A stretch of DNA of 11,059 nt from an uncultured Prevotella sp. (GCA_900552675.1 USAI01000078.1:1-11059), one strand, 5' to 3'; shown: positions 1 to 6,829, numbered from the stretch's first letter. Notes: generated by a model from the letters alone, not told the origin. Program-made: numbers and translations.

Positions 1-44
1 GTGCAACTTTTTACTCATATTTATCAACTTAAATTAATTCCGCC

Positions 45-99
45 AACGGGTTGTTATAAGGATATTATAGCTTTAATATCATCTTATCACAAGCCCGTT
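45..99. repeat. Long imperfect hairpin downstream of the porin gene
   Basis: Two arms (45-67 and 74-99) pair over almost their whole length around a 6-nt loop. AACGGG at 45-50 pairs with CCCGTT at 94-99, TTGT with ACAA at 89-92, ATAAG with CTTAT at 83-87, and GATATTA at 61-67 with TAATATC at 74-80. A one-base bulge, a two-base bulge and one mismatch interrupt the stem. It starts 56 nt past the stop of the minus-strand porin gene, so it could stabilise or end that transcript. No T-tract follows on the minus strand, so it is not a textbook intrinsic terminator. The rest of 1-154 shows no gene. Confidence 0.6.
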
Positions 100-154
100 A
101 TCGCCTTGCTTTATTAGCATCTTGCACAAAAACGAGGTTTATCATGAGTGCTTA

Positions 155-1774
155 TTACAACGTATAGGTCAATGTAAGCAAAAGCTGGTTGCGCTTGTTG
201 CTCACCTTCACTGCATTAGCATAGTTTTCGAGGGTATTTTTCTCAATAACGCCATCAGTGTTTTTGATGTAATAATCGGTGTAAGCATCCATAAAGGGGT
301 GGAAATCGCCATCGGTCTGCGAGTATTGGTAGGCCAAATCAATAGCAAACTTATTGATGCTATAACCAAAACCTACGGTGAAACGATTGGTGCTCTTCCA
401 GTTGGTGTAGTCGGTAGCCGAACTATAATTAGAGGCATACGAGTCGAGTCCGCCATTCTTAAAGCCCTCTTTCTTGAACATGGGCGACACATAATTGTAA
501 CCCACACGTACAGCAAAGTTGTCAAGAATCTTACATTCGGCACCCATCTTCACGGTTGAAACACCCTTTAAGGTTTCTTTGGTATGGGCGTTCATCTCGC
601 TGTCGCTATAACTATTGTCGTAAACATTGTCCCAATAGTCGCGATAACTACCATCGTTTACACGCGAATCCATTCTGCTATAATCAGCATATTCGTATGA
701 AGCGCCTAAGGCAAGCATGCGTCCAACGGTGGTTCCTGCACTCACGCCAAACTTCCAAGGGGTAAAAACCTTATAGTCGTATGACGCTTTAGCTGTGTAT
801 TTAGGATTGGCGCCAACATAATTTGAGCCATTCACCATATAGGTTTTGTTTGATGTAGTGAGGTCATACCAGGTGGGCGAGATGACCGAGAGGCCAATGC
901 GGAACGGCGAAGCTTCAATAGGACGGAAGATAATGCCAGCACCTACGTTAAAACCTGTACCCGTAATGCGTCGGTCGTCAACAATAGTAGTGTTGCCTGC
1001 TGGAGCATCATTGGCATCAAGCAGTTGCTCAGTATAAAGACTTTGGCCCTTATAATGCACATCGTGTATGCCAATGGTCAAGCCTAAATATACGCGGTCG
1101 TTTAGGTTTCCGCTCATATTTAAGTCGTACTGACCAATATAGCCAGTGTTAGCACGACCAAACTGATAGCCCGAAGCATTGTTATAGAACAGTCCGTCTT
1201 GGCTACACATCAACGCATTGTAATACAAATTGTCGAGCTGCGAGGTGAAATAATTGGTGCCATGATAACCACTTGAACTGTTTTCTATATTAATATTTGT
1301 AAGCCCCGAGGCATCTCTATCGCCCAATGCCTTGATATATGAAAGGCGGTTTTGCGATGATCCATTCAGGTTATCAGCAGCCGAAAGAATGTAATCAAAA
1401 TTCTTACTCTTATGATAATTGAAGGCAAAGTTGGCAAACGAGCGGCTACCAGCACGGTAACTGTACACAAAACCTATCTGGTCGAAGCTCATATTGGTTT
1501 TATTGCCATACTTAAAACTGGGGGCCTCGTCTTGCTGTACCAAACCTGCCGACACGCTTCCTTGCGAGTGACGGAACAAGCCTATACCAGCAGGATTGCT
1601 TGAAATGGTTGAGATATCGGCACCCAAGGCTTCCATCGCACCACCCATACCTACGTAACGAGCTGTACCGTTGAGATCGTTATCAACCAATTTGGTGTTC
1701 TCGTATGTTTCTTGTGCATGAGCATTTGCCATAAACAACGATAGCAAACATGCACTGATAAATATTTTTCTCAT
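155..1774 (-). CDS. OmpP1/FadL-like outer-membrane beta-barrel protein
   Basis: This 539-residue protein is probably an outer-membrane channel of the OmpP1/FadL/TodX superfamily; Bacteroidales homologues are often labelled 'hemin receptor' on weak grounds. Residues 1-20 form a signal peptide ending in the signal peptidase I site AHA, with mature QETYEN following. Near the mature N-terminus, GMGGAMEALGAD (42-53) and SSNPAGIGLFR (58-68) match the conserved plug region with its NPAG signature. The rest is a series of short alternating hydrophobic/aromatic strands with Asn/Asp/Gly/Ser-rich turns, as in a beta-barrel, ending in LLLTLTYTL as a final strand. FadL-type proteins pass hydrophobic molecules across the outer membrane; the substrate cannot be read from the sequence, and heme binding is not supported by any motif I see. 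It lies 48 nt downstream of the Tyr/Gly-rich gene on the same strand, so the two are probably cotranscribed. Family call fairly sure, substrate unknown. Confidence 0.85.
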   Translation of the reverse strand: MRKIFISACLLSLFMANAHAQETYENTKLVDNDLNGTARYVGMGGAMEALGADISTISSNPAGIGLFRHSQGSVSAGLVQQDEAPSFKYGNKTNMSFDQIGFVYSYRAGSRSFANFAFNYHKSKNFDYILSAADNLNGSSQNRLSYIKALGDRDASGLTNINIENSSSGYHGTNYFTSQLDNLYYNALMCSQDGLFYNNASGYQFGRANTGYIGQYDLNMSGNLNDRVYLGLTIGIHDVHYKGQSLYTEQLLDANDAPAGNTTIVDDRRITGTGFNVGAGIIFRPIEASPFRIGLSVISPTWYDLTTSNKTYMVNGSNYVGANPKYTAKASYDYKVFTPWKFGVSAGTTVGRMLALGASYEYADYSRMDSRVNDGSYRDYWDNVYDNSYSDSEMNAHTKETLKGVSTVKMGAECKILDNFAVRVGYNYVSPMFKKEGFKNGGLDSYASNYSSATDYTNWKSTNRFTVGFGYSINKFAIDLAYQYSQTDGDFHPFMDAYTDYYIKNTDGVIEKNTLENYANAVKVSNKRNQLLLTLTYTL

Positions 1775-1822
1775 ATCTTATTTGTTTCTATATGTTCGGG
1801 TATAATATTGGGGTTGATGTCA

Positions 1823-2824
1823 TTAACGACGGCCTGTGCGCATACCGCCACCGCCCATACCTGAGCCATGACCTCCACCAAAGCTACCGCCACCACCGAA
1901 GGAGCCACCACCGAAGGAGCCACCACGAGAGCCGCCAAACGAGGGCGACGACTGCATAGGACGTGAGCCACCGAAGGTATCGTTATTAAAGCCCGAGGTG
2001 TTGCTACGACGACTACCAAATACTGTTGACGAATTGGGGCCACGATACGTGCCATTGTCAGATGACGAATAACGACTACTTCCCCTGCCACTATTGCTTC
2101 GGCGCGAGCCTCCTGCATAGTTTGAGCGGTCGTAATAGCTCAAAGTGCCCGTATGCCCACGACGATAAGCTACGACAGGTGCCCCCCAATAATAGGAGCT
2201 GCCCCAATAATAGGGATATCCCCAGCCACCCCAATACCATGATGAATAATAGGGCCAGCCATAGCCATAATAGCCATAATAGCCATAGCGCCACGGACCA
2301 TACCAGCCACGATAACCATACATCCATGGATCATACCAGGGGTCGTACCAGCCAGCGCTCCAATAAGGCCCATAAAAAGTGCTATATCCATAAAACCAGG
2401 GGTCGTAAAAGCCATCAAAACGCTGCATACGGCGACAATAACGATAATCGTCAGCATCGTCATAGTCGGATGCCGCAAAGTTTTTACGATGAGACGTAAC
2501 GGCAGAATCCAATCCAAGGCTATCGGGATAAACACCATCACCTGCAGCAAAGTCAATCACGTCGTTATGTAACGAGTCGTTGCCAAGCGTGGTATATGTA
2601 CTGCGAAAGCCACGACGACGGTTATATTCATCCACATCACGATTGCTTCCCACATAGTAGGCAGGACGATCATCGTTAGCTTCCCAACGCGGTGCAGCAT
2701 CCCAACGCTGTACAGGTACCTTTTTCACCTTCTTCGGCACAAAATACATATCGTCAGTCTGTGCTGTAACGGAGGCAGCAGCCATCGCCAGCAACATCAA
2801 TATCAAGTTAACTCTTTTCATCAT
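1823..2824 (-). CDS. Secreted Tyr/Trp/Gly-rich low-complexity protein, function unknown
   Basis: This 333-residue protein begins with a signal peptide (about 1-22, KRVN then a hydrophobic core, then SVTAQ). Residues 25-135 are polar and charged. Residues 140-213 are dominated by Tyr, Trp, Gly and Pro, with DPW and YGY motifs. Residues 235-333 are Ser/Arg/Gly-rich and end in SFGGG repeats and a basic tail. No catalytic motif is visible. Low-complexity aromatic/Gly sequence suggests an extracellular structural, adhesive or self-associating role, but that is inference. Parts of the gene are exact in-frame DNA tandem repeats (15-bp and 9-bp units). The start at 2824 is backed by a strong AAAGGAG six bases upstream; a second ATG follows at once (2821). 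It lies first in a two-gene unit with the downstream porin, hinting at a joint outer-membrane role. The reverse strand also has long open frames, an effect of its composition. Confidence 0.8.
   Translation of the reverse strand: MMKRVNLILMLLAMAAASVTAQTDDMYFVPKKVKKVPVQRWDAAPRWEANDDRPAYYVGSNRDVDEYNRRRGFRSTYTTLGNDSLHNDVIDFAAGDGVYPDSLGLDSAVTSHRKNFAASDYDDADDYRYCRRMQRFDGFYDPWFYGYSTFYGPYWSAGWYDPWYDPWMYGYRGWYGPWRYGYYGYYGYGWPYYSSWYWGGWGYPYYWGSSYYWGAPVVAYRRGHTGTLSYYDRSNYAGGSRRSNSGRGSSRYSSSDNGTYRGPNSSTVFGSRRSNTSGFNNDTFGGSRPMQSSPSFGGSRGGSFGGGSFGGGGSFGGGHGSGMGGGGMRTGRR
1891..1920. repeat. 15-bp tandem repeat, two exact copies
   Basis: The unit CACCACCGAAGGAGC occurs twice in a row (1891-1905, 1906-1920), and a third degenerate partial copy follows. 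On the minus strand it encodes Gly/Ser/Phe repeats at the C-terminus of the low-complexity secreted protein. Because 15 is a multiple of three, loss or gain of a unit keeps the frame. Confidence 0.85.
2262..2288. repeat. 9-bp tandem repeat, three copies
   Basis: TAGCCATAA at 2262-2270 and 2271-2279 is followed by TAGCCATAG at 2280-2288. On the minus strand it encodes the YGYYGYYGYG stretch near residues 179-189 of the secreted protein. Copy-number change would keep the reading frame. Confidence 0.85.
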
Positions 2825-2830
2825 TATATA

Positions 2831-2837
2831 CTCCTTT
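2831..2837 (-). promoter_or_regulatory. Strong Shine-Dalgarno of the Tyr/Gly-rich gene
   Basis: The minus strand reads AAAGGAG six bases before the ATG at 2824. Such a full purine-rich site stands out here, since the other starts in the window have weak or no Shine-Dalgarno. It favours 2824 as the start and suggests efficient translation. Confidence 0.65.
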
Positions 2838-2874
2838 CTGATGTAAATAATAACATCATTCTGTTTTACGGATA

Positions 2875-2902
2875 CAAAAATAATTACTTTTCTACATGCA
2901 AA
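2875..2902 (-). promoter_or_regulatory. Candidate promoter of the low-complexity/porin pair
   Basis: The minus strand carries TATTTTTG (2882-2875), matching the Bacteroidetes -7 box TAnnTTTG, with TTTG (2902-2899) upstream as a possible -33 box. The 16-nt spacer is shorter than the usual ~19, so the -33 assignment is weak. A start just below 2875 would give a leader of about 45 nt. Confidence 0.4.
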
Positions 2903-2948
2903 ATTAAGGAAAAACCCTAAAGGAGTATAGGATTTCCCCTATTTTTTA

Positions 2949-2956
2949 TATTTTTG
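2949..2956 (+). promoter_or_regulatory. Candidate -7 box of prmA
   Basis: TATTTTTG fits TAnnTTTG and lies 31 bases before the prmA ATG at 2988. I see no TTG-type -33 element at the expected distance, so the promoter is only partly supported. Confidence 0.4.
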
Positions 2957-2987
2957 TAGCGAAAAATAAATTTATTAAGAATTGATT

Positions 2988-3872
2988 ATGGATTATTTAA
3001 AGATAAAATTCAATATAACATGCAAGGCTGACATGAAAGACATTGTGACAGACTTGCTAACTGACATGGCTGGAGAATGTGGATGCGAAGCGTTTACCGA
3101 CGATAACGACGAATTGACAGGCTATGTTCAAACCGAGCTTTTCAACAAGCCTGCATTGGATATGGCACTGGAAGAATTCCCCATCGACGACACTACGATT
3201 ACCTATGAAGTGGAAACAGCCCCCAACGAAAACTGGAACAAAGAATGGGAAGAAAACGGTTTCGACCCTATTGAGATTGAAGGAAAATGCACTATCTTTG
3301 ATGCCAAACGTGTGGATGCTGAAACCATTGCCACCCAAACAGCCCAAACAGAGCTACCTATGTCGATATTTATTGATGCCAGACAAGCCTTTGGAACAGG
3401 CACGCACGAAACCACACAAATGATTGTTTCGCACCTTTTCCAGATGGACTTGAAAGACAAAAACGTATTAGACTGTGGCTGTGGAACAGGCATCTTGGGT
3501 ATTGTTGCCTCAAAACTGGGCGCTGCCAAAGTGGTGGCCTACGATATTGATGAATGGAGCGTTGACAACACTCGACACAATGCCGAACTGAATAACGTTT
3601 CAAACATCGAGGTGTTGCATGGCAATGCTACCGTACTGAACCATGTAAGCGGTGTGTTTGACGTGGTGATGGCGAACATAAACCGCAACATTTTGATTGC
3701 TGACATGGAAAACTTCATTCAGGTAATGCGTCATGGAACCACCCTTATTCTTAGTGGTTTCTATGAAGAAGACATACCCTTACTGCTGGAAGAAGCTGAG
3801 AAGCACGACCTGCGCGAAACCCTTCGCGACAGTGCAAACAATTGGGCATGCTTGGTGCTTACCTATAAATAA
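2988..3872 (+). CDS. prmA: Ribosomal protein L11 methyltransferase
   Basis: PrmA uses S-adenosylmethionine to methylate ribosomal protein L11 in the cytoplasm. The 294-residue protein has the expected two parts: an N-terminal L11-recognition domain (about 1-95, with NENWNKEWEENGFDPI at 80-95) and a class I Rossmann methyltransferase domain. The latter shows FGTGTHETT (135-143), the SAM-binding loop LDCGCGTGILGI (161-172), the acidic end of strand 2 at AYDID (184-188), and the catalytic-region motif MANINRNIL (228-236), PrmA's version of the N-x-x-x active-site motif. The length is typical for the family. I chose ATG 2988 over the in-frame TTG at 2982 because MDYLKIKFN is a normal family start. 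It stands alone, converging on the lysozyme gene, and ends at the bidirectional terminator at 3913. L11 methylation is dispensable in E. coli. Confidence 0.95.
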   Translation: MDYLKIKFNITCKADMKDIVTDLLTDMAGECGCEAFTDDNDELTGYVQTELFNKPALDMALEEFPIDDTTITYEVETAPNENWNKEWEENGFDPIEIEGKCTIFDAKRVDAETIATQTAQTELPMSIFIDARQAFGTGTHETTQMIVSHLFQMDLKDKNVLDCGCGTGILGIVASKLGAAKVVAYDIDEWSVDNTRHNAELNNVSNIEVLHGNATVLNHVSGVFDVVMANINRNILIADMENFIQVMRHGTTLILSGFYEEDIPLLLEEAEKHDLRETLRDSANNWACLVLTYK

Positions 3873-3909
3873 CGTTTGCATTTACAAAAAACAATTGGCT
3901 ACCTATAAA
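3836..3909 (+). repeat. Partial direct duplication of the prmA tail
   Basis: Two 10-mers from the last codons of prmA, AAACAATTGG (3836-3845) and TACCTATAAA (3860-3869), recur exactly and in the same order just after the gene (3889-3898 and 3900-3909). In the second copy they are 1 nt apart instead of 14. This looks like a short duplication with an internal deletion of about 13 nt. Chance similarity in AT-rich sequence is possible but less likely for two ordered exact 10-mers. Confidence 0.6.
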
Positions 3910-3912
3910 AAC

Positions 3913-3959
3913 CTATTGGCTCACCACACATCTTCTTGTGAGCCAATAGTAAGTTTTTT
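3913..3959. terminator. Bidirectional terminator between prmA and the GH25 gene
   Basis: CTATTGGCTCAC (3913-3924) and GTGAGCCAATAG (3938-3949) form a perfect 12-bp stem with a 13-nt loop. On the plus strand six T follow at 3954-3959; on the minus strand GTTTTTATA follows the stem. It can therefore serve both converging genes. The lysozyme stop codon (3921-3923) is inside the stem, and the plus-strand T-tract lies in its coding sequence. Confidence 0.85.
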
Positions 3960-4793
3960 AAGGTCATAGTAAGAGCCATTATAGATATTGAAATCAACAT
4001 ACCCCTTTATACCTGGCAACTTACCCACATCAGTATGTTGCCAGAATTTCCAATTTCCCTTGTATTCAATTTTGTCAACATAGTAGTGGGCTATCCAGTA
4101 AGGATAGTCTTCAAAGACAGGCGTGCTGAGATATTGCTCTTTAAACTTATAATAGGTATAGAGAATGGGCTTTACATGATACTTATCTTCAACAATATGA
4201 AGCCATGTAAGGATGTCTTGCTGAAACTCTTCCACACTTTTATCAGCAGGTTTATGTTCAACATCAAGCACAGGTGGCAGGTCGCCCTCTTGCAGATGCA
4301 CCTTATCAAGAAAATGATAGGCCTGTGAACGTGCCGACGACTTATTGCTCCAAAAATGATAAGCGCCACGAATATATCCGTTTTCGCGAGCTTGATAAAA
4401 ATTATCAACAAACTTATCATCAAGTTTTGTTGAACCTTCAGTAGCTTTAATCATGATAAAGCGTAGCGGATAGCCTTCAATCATGGCATCGCGCAACTTA
4501 TCCCAATCAATCTCGCCCTGATAGTGTGAAATATCAACACCGTGTATCTCATAACCCTTAGGATAGTTGGCATCGCCAAACAAAGCACGCCAACGAAAGC
4601 CCGTAGGACTGACAAAGAAATAATAGAACAGCCATGCATAGAGCAAGGCTGCCAAAGAACCACCTATCCACCACCCCATGCGCATATGCTGTCCGCACAA
4701 GTTTGACAGCCACGACGGCTTACCCGAACGGCGTTGGCGCGTCGGTTTACGGCGATTGGATGTGCTATGCGTAGTGGTTTTGCCTTGAGACAT
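3921..4793 (-). CDS. Membrane-anchored GH25 lysozyme (N-acetylmuramidase)
   Basis: GH25 enzymes cleave the beta-1,4 bond between N-acetylmuramic acid and N-acetylglucosamine in peptidoglycan. The 290-residue protein has a basic N-terminal tail (RRK...RQRR, 14-22), one membrane segment (about 39-61, WWIGGSLAALLYAWLFYYFF), then a GH25 domain (about 81-282). Family motifs are intact: GVDISHYQG (85-93) with Asp87, LDVEH (176-180) with Asp177 and Glu179, YWIAHY (232-237), and WQHTDVGKLPGIKGYVDFN (251-269). These acidic residues match the known GH25 active site. The basic tail before the membrane helix predicts a type II orientation, with the catalytic domain in the periplasm. I chose ATG 4793 (MSQGKTTT) over an in-frame ATG at 4910, whose extra 39 residues would be translated through an inverted-repeat structure. 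Role probably in wall turnover, although bacteriolytic or phage-derived relatives exist; no phage genes are nearby. Confidence 0.92.
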   Translation of the reverse strand: MSQGKTTTHSTSNRRKPTRQRRSGKPSWLSNLCGQHMRMGWWIGGSLAALLYAWLFYYFFVSPTGFRWRALFGDANYPKGYEIHGVDISHYQGEIDWDKLRDAMIEGYPLRFIMIKATEGSTKLDDKFVDNFYQARENGYIRGAYHFWSNKSSARSQAYHFLDKVHLQEGDLPPVLDVEHKPADKSVEEFQQDILTWLHIVEDKYHVKPILYTYYKFKEQYLSTPVFEDYPYWIAHYYVDKIEYKGNWKFWQHTDVGKLPGIKGYVDFNIYNGSYYDLKKLTIGSQEDVW

Positions 4794-4877
4794 ACGAGTG
4801 ATTATTATATAGAAGACAAATAATGGCTGAAACAAAAAGTGATAACAGCCGAAACAGCGGACGGTATATTTATAAAA

Positions 4878-4947
4878 GTTGACGAGTTGGTAAACATGAT
4901 AAATACCCAAGAAAAGGGCGATACGTATCTATTACCGACTCGTCAAC
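4878..4947 (-). terminator. Large inverted repeat, probable terminator of the phosphofructokinase gene
   Basis: GTTGACGAGTTGGTAA (4878-4893) pairs with TTACCGACTCGTCAAC (4932-4947) over 16 positions, with one T facing G (a G-U pair in RNA on one strand, A-C on the other). On the minus strand the stem is followed by TTTTATAAATAT, a reasonable T-tract. It sits about 65 nt past the stop at 5013 and about 85 nt before the lysozyme ATG. The 38-nt loop is long for a terminator and contains CCC/GGG and the perfect palindrome GATACGTATC (4920-4929). The rest of 4794-5012 shows no gene. Confidence 0.6.
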
Positions 4948-5012
4948 CTAATGATATTCATTTTATTCCTTATTAAGCCGAGGCTAACAACAAGGAACAA
5001 AGCATGCGTTTA

Positions 5013-6656
5013 TTACTTGTTATGCTCGAGAGCAAGAGTGCGTGTGGTCTGATCGCAAACCTCGCTCGGACCCCAGTACTGGATAGGACCAGGATAGACG
5101 TAGCAAGTGTTCTTAGCCCACTCGTCGCGATGAGCAGCGAAGGTCTTGAAGGGTTTGCCGTCGAGTTCAACGAGGGCCTTGCGGATAACGGGCTTCATCT
5201 CGCCATTACGACGTTCCATATTCATCATCATAGTGATGGGCACACCGCCAGCCTTCCACTGGTCAGTACCAGCAGTAGTGTTCTTCACGATAGCCATATA
5301 GCCAGTCTTACCGTTGGCAATGAGCTGAGCAGCGCTGGTACCGAGAGCATAGCAGTAGTCGGCATCAAAGTTAGAAGGAGCTGCGCAGCGTCCCTCGTAG
5401 CCGAAGAAGTGATGCAGAGCTGAGAAAGAGCCAGTATACTTGCCCTCAGCCTTCCACTGAGCGAGCTTGTCGCCTACCATCTCTGACAGCAACTTCTCGG
5501 TCTCGATGAGCGATACCTGTACGTTTCCGTGGGGGTCGCGGTCGAGTGAGAGCTGACGAGCAACACCCTCAGGCAGTGTCTCGAAGGTAGCCTTATTAGC
5601 CTCGCTAAGGTGAGCGAGGATATATTCGCGCTGAGCATCTTTGTCAAGATCCTTGTAGTCGGCACCATGAGCAGCGAGCAGGTCGTTCAGCTCCTGGATA
5701 AGACGACCGATAGCGGGGATAAACTCGATAAGCCCCTCGGGGATGAGCACAACACCGAAGTTGTTGCCCTGGCTTGCACGGTAAGCAACAGTCTCAGCAA
5801 TCTGCTCTACCACCTGGTTCAGGGTGAGGTCTTTCTGCTGAATTTCCTCAGAGATGAGGCAGATGTTGGGCTGTGTCTGCAGAGCACACTCAAGAGCGAT
5901 GTGAGAAGCCGAGCGACCCATCAGCTTGATGAAGTGCCAGTATTTGCGTGCAGAGTTGCAGTCGCGCTCAATGTTACCAATAACCTCAGCATAGGTCTTG
6001 CAGGCAGTATCGAAACCGAAAGAAGTCTCAATCTGGTCGTTCTTCAAGTCGCCATCGATGGTCTTGGGGCAACCGATAACCTGTACACCATAGTTCTTGG
6101 CAGCATAGTATTCAGCCAGCACGCAAGCGTTGGTGTTTGAGTCGTCACCACCAATAATAACGAGAGCCTTGATATCGAGCTGACGCAAAATCTCGATACC
6201 CTTCTCAAACTGAGATACCTCCTCAAGTTTGGTACGGCCAGAACCAATAAGGTCGAAACCACCAGTGTTGCGATAGTCGGCAATCAGTTCTTCGGTAATT
6301 TCGATATACTTGTGATCAACGAGACCGCCGGGGCCCATCAAGAAGCCATAGAGACGGTTTTCGGGGTTCAGCTTCTTAACCTCGTCGAACAGACCGGAAA
6401 TAACGTTGTGGCCACCAGGAGCCTGACCTCCACTGAGGATCACACCAACGTTCATAGCCTTGGTGGTCTCGCTCTCAGCGGGAACAAACTCTACCAACGG
6501 CATACCGTAGGTATTGGGGAAGAGCTGTTTGATTTCTTCCTGATTGTCAACGCTCTGAGTAGGAGCACCTTCCATTACTTTTACTGCACCTTGAAGAGCT
6601 TTCGGCAGCTTAGGCTGATAGGCAGCTCTTGCTTTCTGCAATGCACTTTTTTCCAT
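5013..6656 (-). CDS. pfp: Pyrophosphate-dependent 6-phosphofructokinase
   Basis: This cytoplasmic enzyme reversibly converts fructose 6-phosphate and PPi to fructose 1,6-bisphosphate and phosphate, saving ATP in glycolysis. The 547-residue length fits the long PPi-PFK group rather than the ~320-residue ATP enzyme. Motifs in order: GGQAPGGHN (76-84), the phosphoryl-donor loop GGDDSNTNA (169-177), PKTIDGDLKN (197-206) with catalytic Asp201, MGRSASH (246-252), PEG (306-308) and GYEGR (419-423). Asp172 (where ATP-PFK has Gly in GGDGS) and Lys204 are the residues known to mark PPi rather than ATP use. The start MEKSALQKAR fits the family. Upstream there is a -7 box near 6720 and a 16-bp AT palindrome in the leader; downstream is the inverted repeat at 4878-4947. 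It is transcribed alone, divergent from the 90-residue gene. Confidence 0.95.
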   Translation of the reverse strand: MEKSALQKARAAYQPKLPKALQGAVKVMEGAPTQSVDNQEEIKQLFPNTYGMPLVEFVPAESETTKAMNVGVILSGGQAPGGHNVISGLFDEVKKLNPENRLYGFLMGPGGLVDHKYIEITEELIADYRNTGGFDLIGSGRTKLEEVSQFEKGIEILRQLDIKALVIIGGDDSNTNACVLAEYYAAKNYGVQVIGCPKTIDGDLKNDQIETSFGFDTACKTYAEVIGNIERDCNSARKYWHFIKLMGRSASHIALECALQTQPNICLISEEIQQKDLTLNQVVEQIAETVAYRASQGNNFGVVLIPEGLIEFIPAIGRLIQELNDLLAAHGADYKDLDKDAQREYILAHLSEANKATFETLPEGVARQLSLDRDPHGNVQVSLIETEKLLSEMVGDKLAQWKAEGKYTGSFSALHHFFGYEGRCAAPSNFDADYCYALGTSAAQLIANGKTGYMAIVKNTTAGTDQWKAGGVPITMMMNMERRNGEMKPVIRKALVELDGKPFKTFAAHRDEWAKNTCYVYPGPIQYWGPSEVCDQTTRTLALEHNK

Positions 6657-6677
6657 AAATGAATGTTCTGTTAAAAA

Positions 6678-6693
6678 ATTATATTAATATAAT
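6678..6693. promoter_or_regulatory. 16-bp perfect palindrome in the phosphofructokinase leader
   Basis: ATTATATTAATATAAT reads the same on both strands. It lies between the predicted -7 box (6720-6727) and the ATG at 6656, about 22 nt upstream of the start. It could be an operator for a dimeric regulator or a short RNA hairpin. As it is all A and T in an AT-rich spacer, chance is a real alternative. Confidence 0.35.
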
Positions 6694-6719
6694 GTGTTCC
6701 GTTTTTTCCTAATTCGGTG

Positions 6720-6755
6720 CAAAAGTACGCTTTTTCTATGATATATTAAAACAAA
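6720..6755 (-). promoter_or_regulatory. Candidate promoter of the phosphofructokinase gene
   Basis: The minus strand reads TACTTTTG (6727-6720), an exact TAnnTTTG -7 box. The nearest TTTG upstream (6755-6752) is 24 nt away, longer than the usual ~19, so the -33 box is uncertain. The leader would be about 55-60 nt. Confidence 0.5.
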
Positions 6756-6798
6756 TAAAAAAGAAAACCTATTTTTATCATAATTTTTTAATCTTTCT

Positions 6799-6829
6799 TT
6801 TGTATTTATTATTTTTTTCTCTATCTTTG
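6799..6829 (+). promoter_or_regulatory. Bacteroidetes-type promoter of the 90-residue gene
   Basis: TTTG (6799-6802) and TATCTTTG (6822-6829) match the -33 and -7 boxes with a 19-nt spacer, the best promoter in this window. Transcription would start near 6836, leaving a leader of about 20 nt with AAAGGA as a weak ribosome site before ATG 6855. Confidence 0.75.

Noticed and set aside
122..559. Plus-strand 145-codon frame opposite the porin 3' end
   Set aside because: Antisense to a convincing beta-barrel gene, with no recognisable domain or start signal.
155..1774. Heme uptake role for the OmpP1/FadL-like protein
   Set aside because: The 'hemin receptor' label is a database habit. I see no TonB box, plug domain or heme-binding motif, and the NPAG signature fits the FadL group.
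2026..2556. Overlapping open frames on both strands within the Tyr/Gly-rich gene
   Set aside because: The translations are His/Asn/Ser-rich or hydrophobic low-complexity strings produced by reading the repeats in other frames. The chosen frame alone has a signal peptide and Shine-Dalgarno.
3921..4793. Phage endolysin cassette
   Set aside because: The lysozyme has its own membrane anchor and sits between housekeeping genes. No holin, tail, integrase or other phage gene is present.
4794..4910. Extended N-terminus of the GH25 lysozyme
   Set aside because: The extra 39 residues have no family support and run through an arm of the inverted repeat; MSQGKTTT at 4793 gives the basic-tail plus membrane-anchor layout.
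5004..6662. Long open frames on the plus strand opposite the phosphofructokinase (5004-5423, 5610-6140, 6312-6662)
   Set aside because: They lie wholly or almost wholly antisense to a gene with complete family motifs, show no domain, signal peptide or ribosome site, and follow from the codon bias of the real gene.
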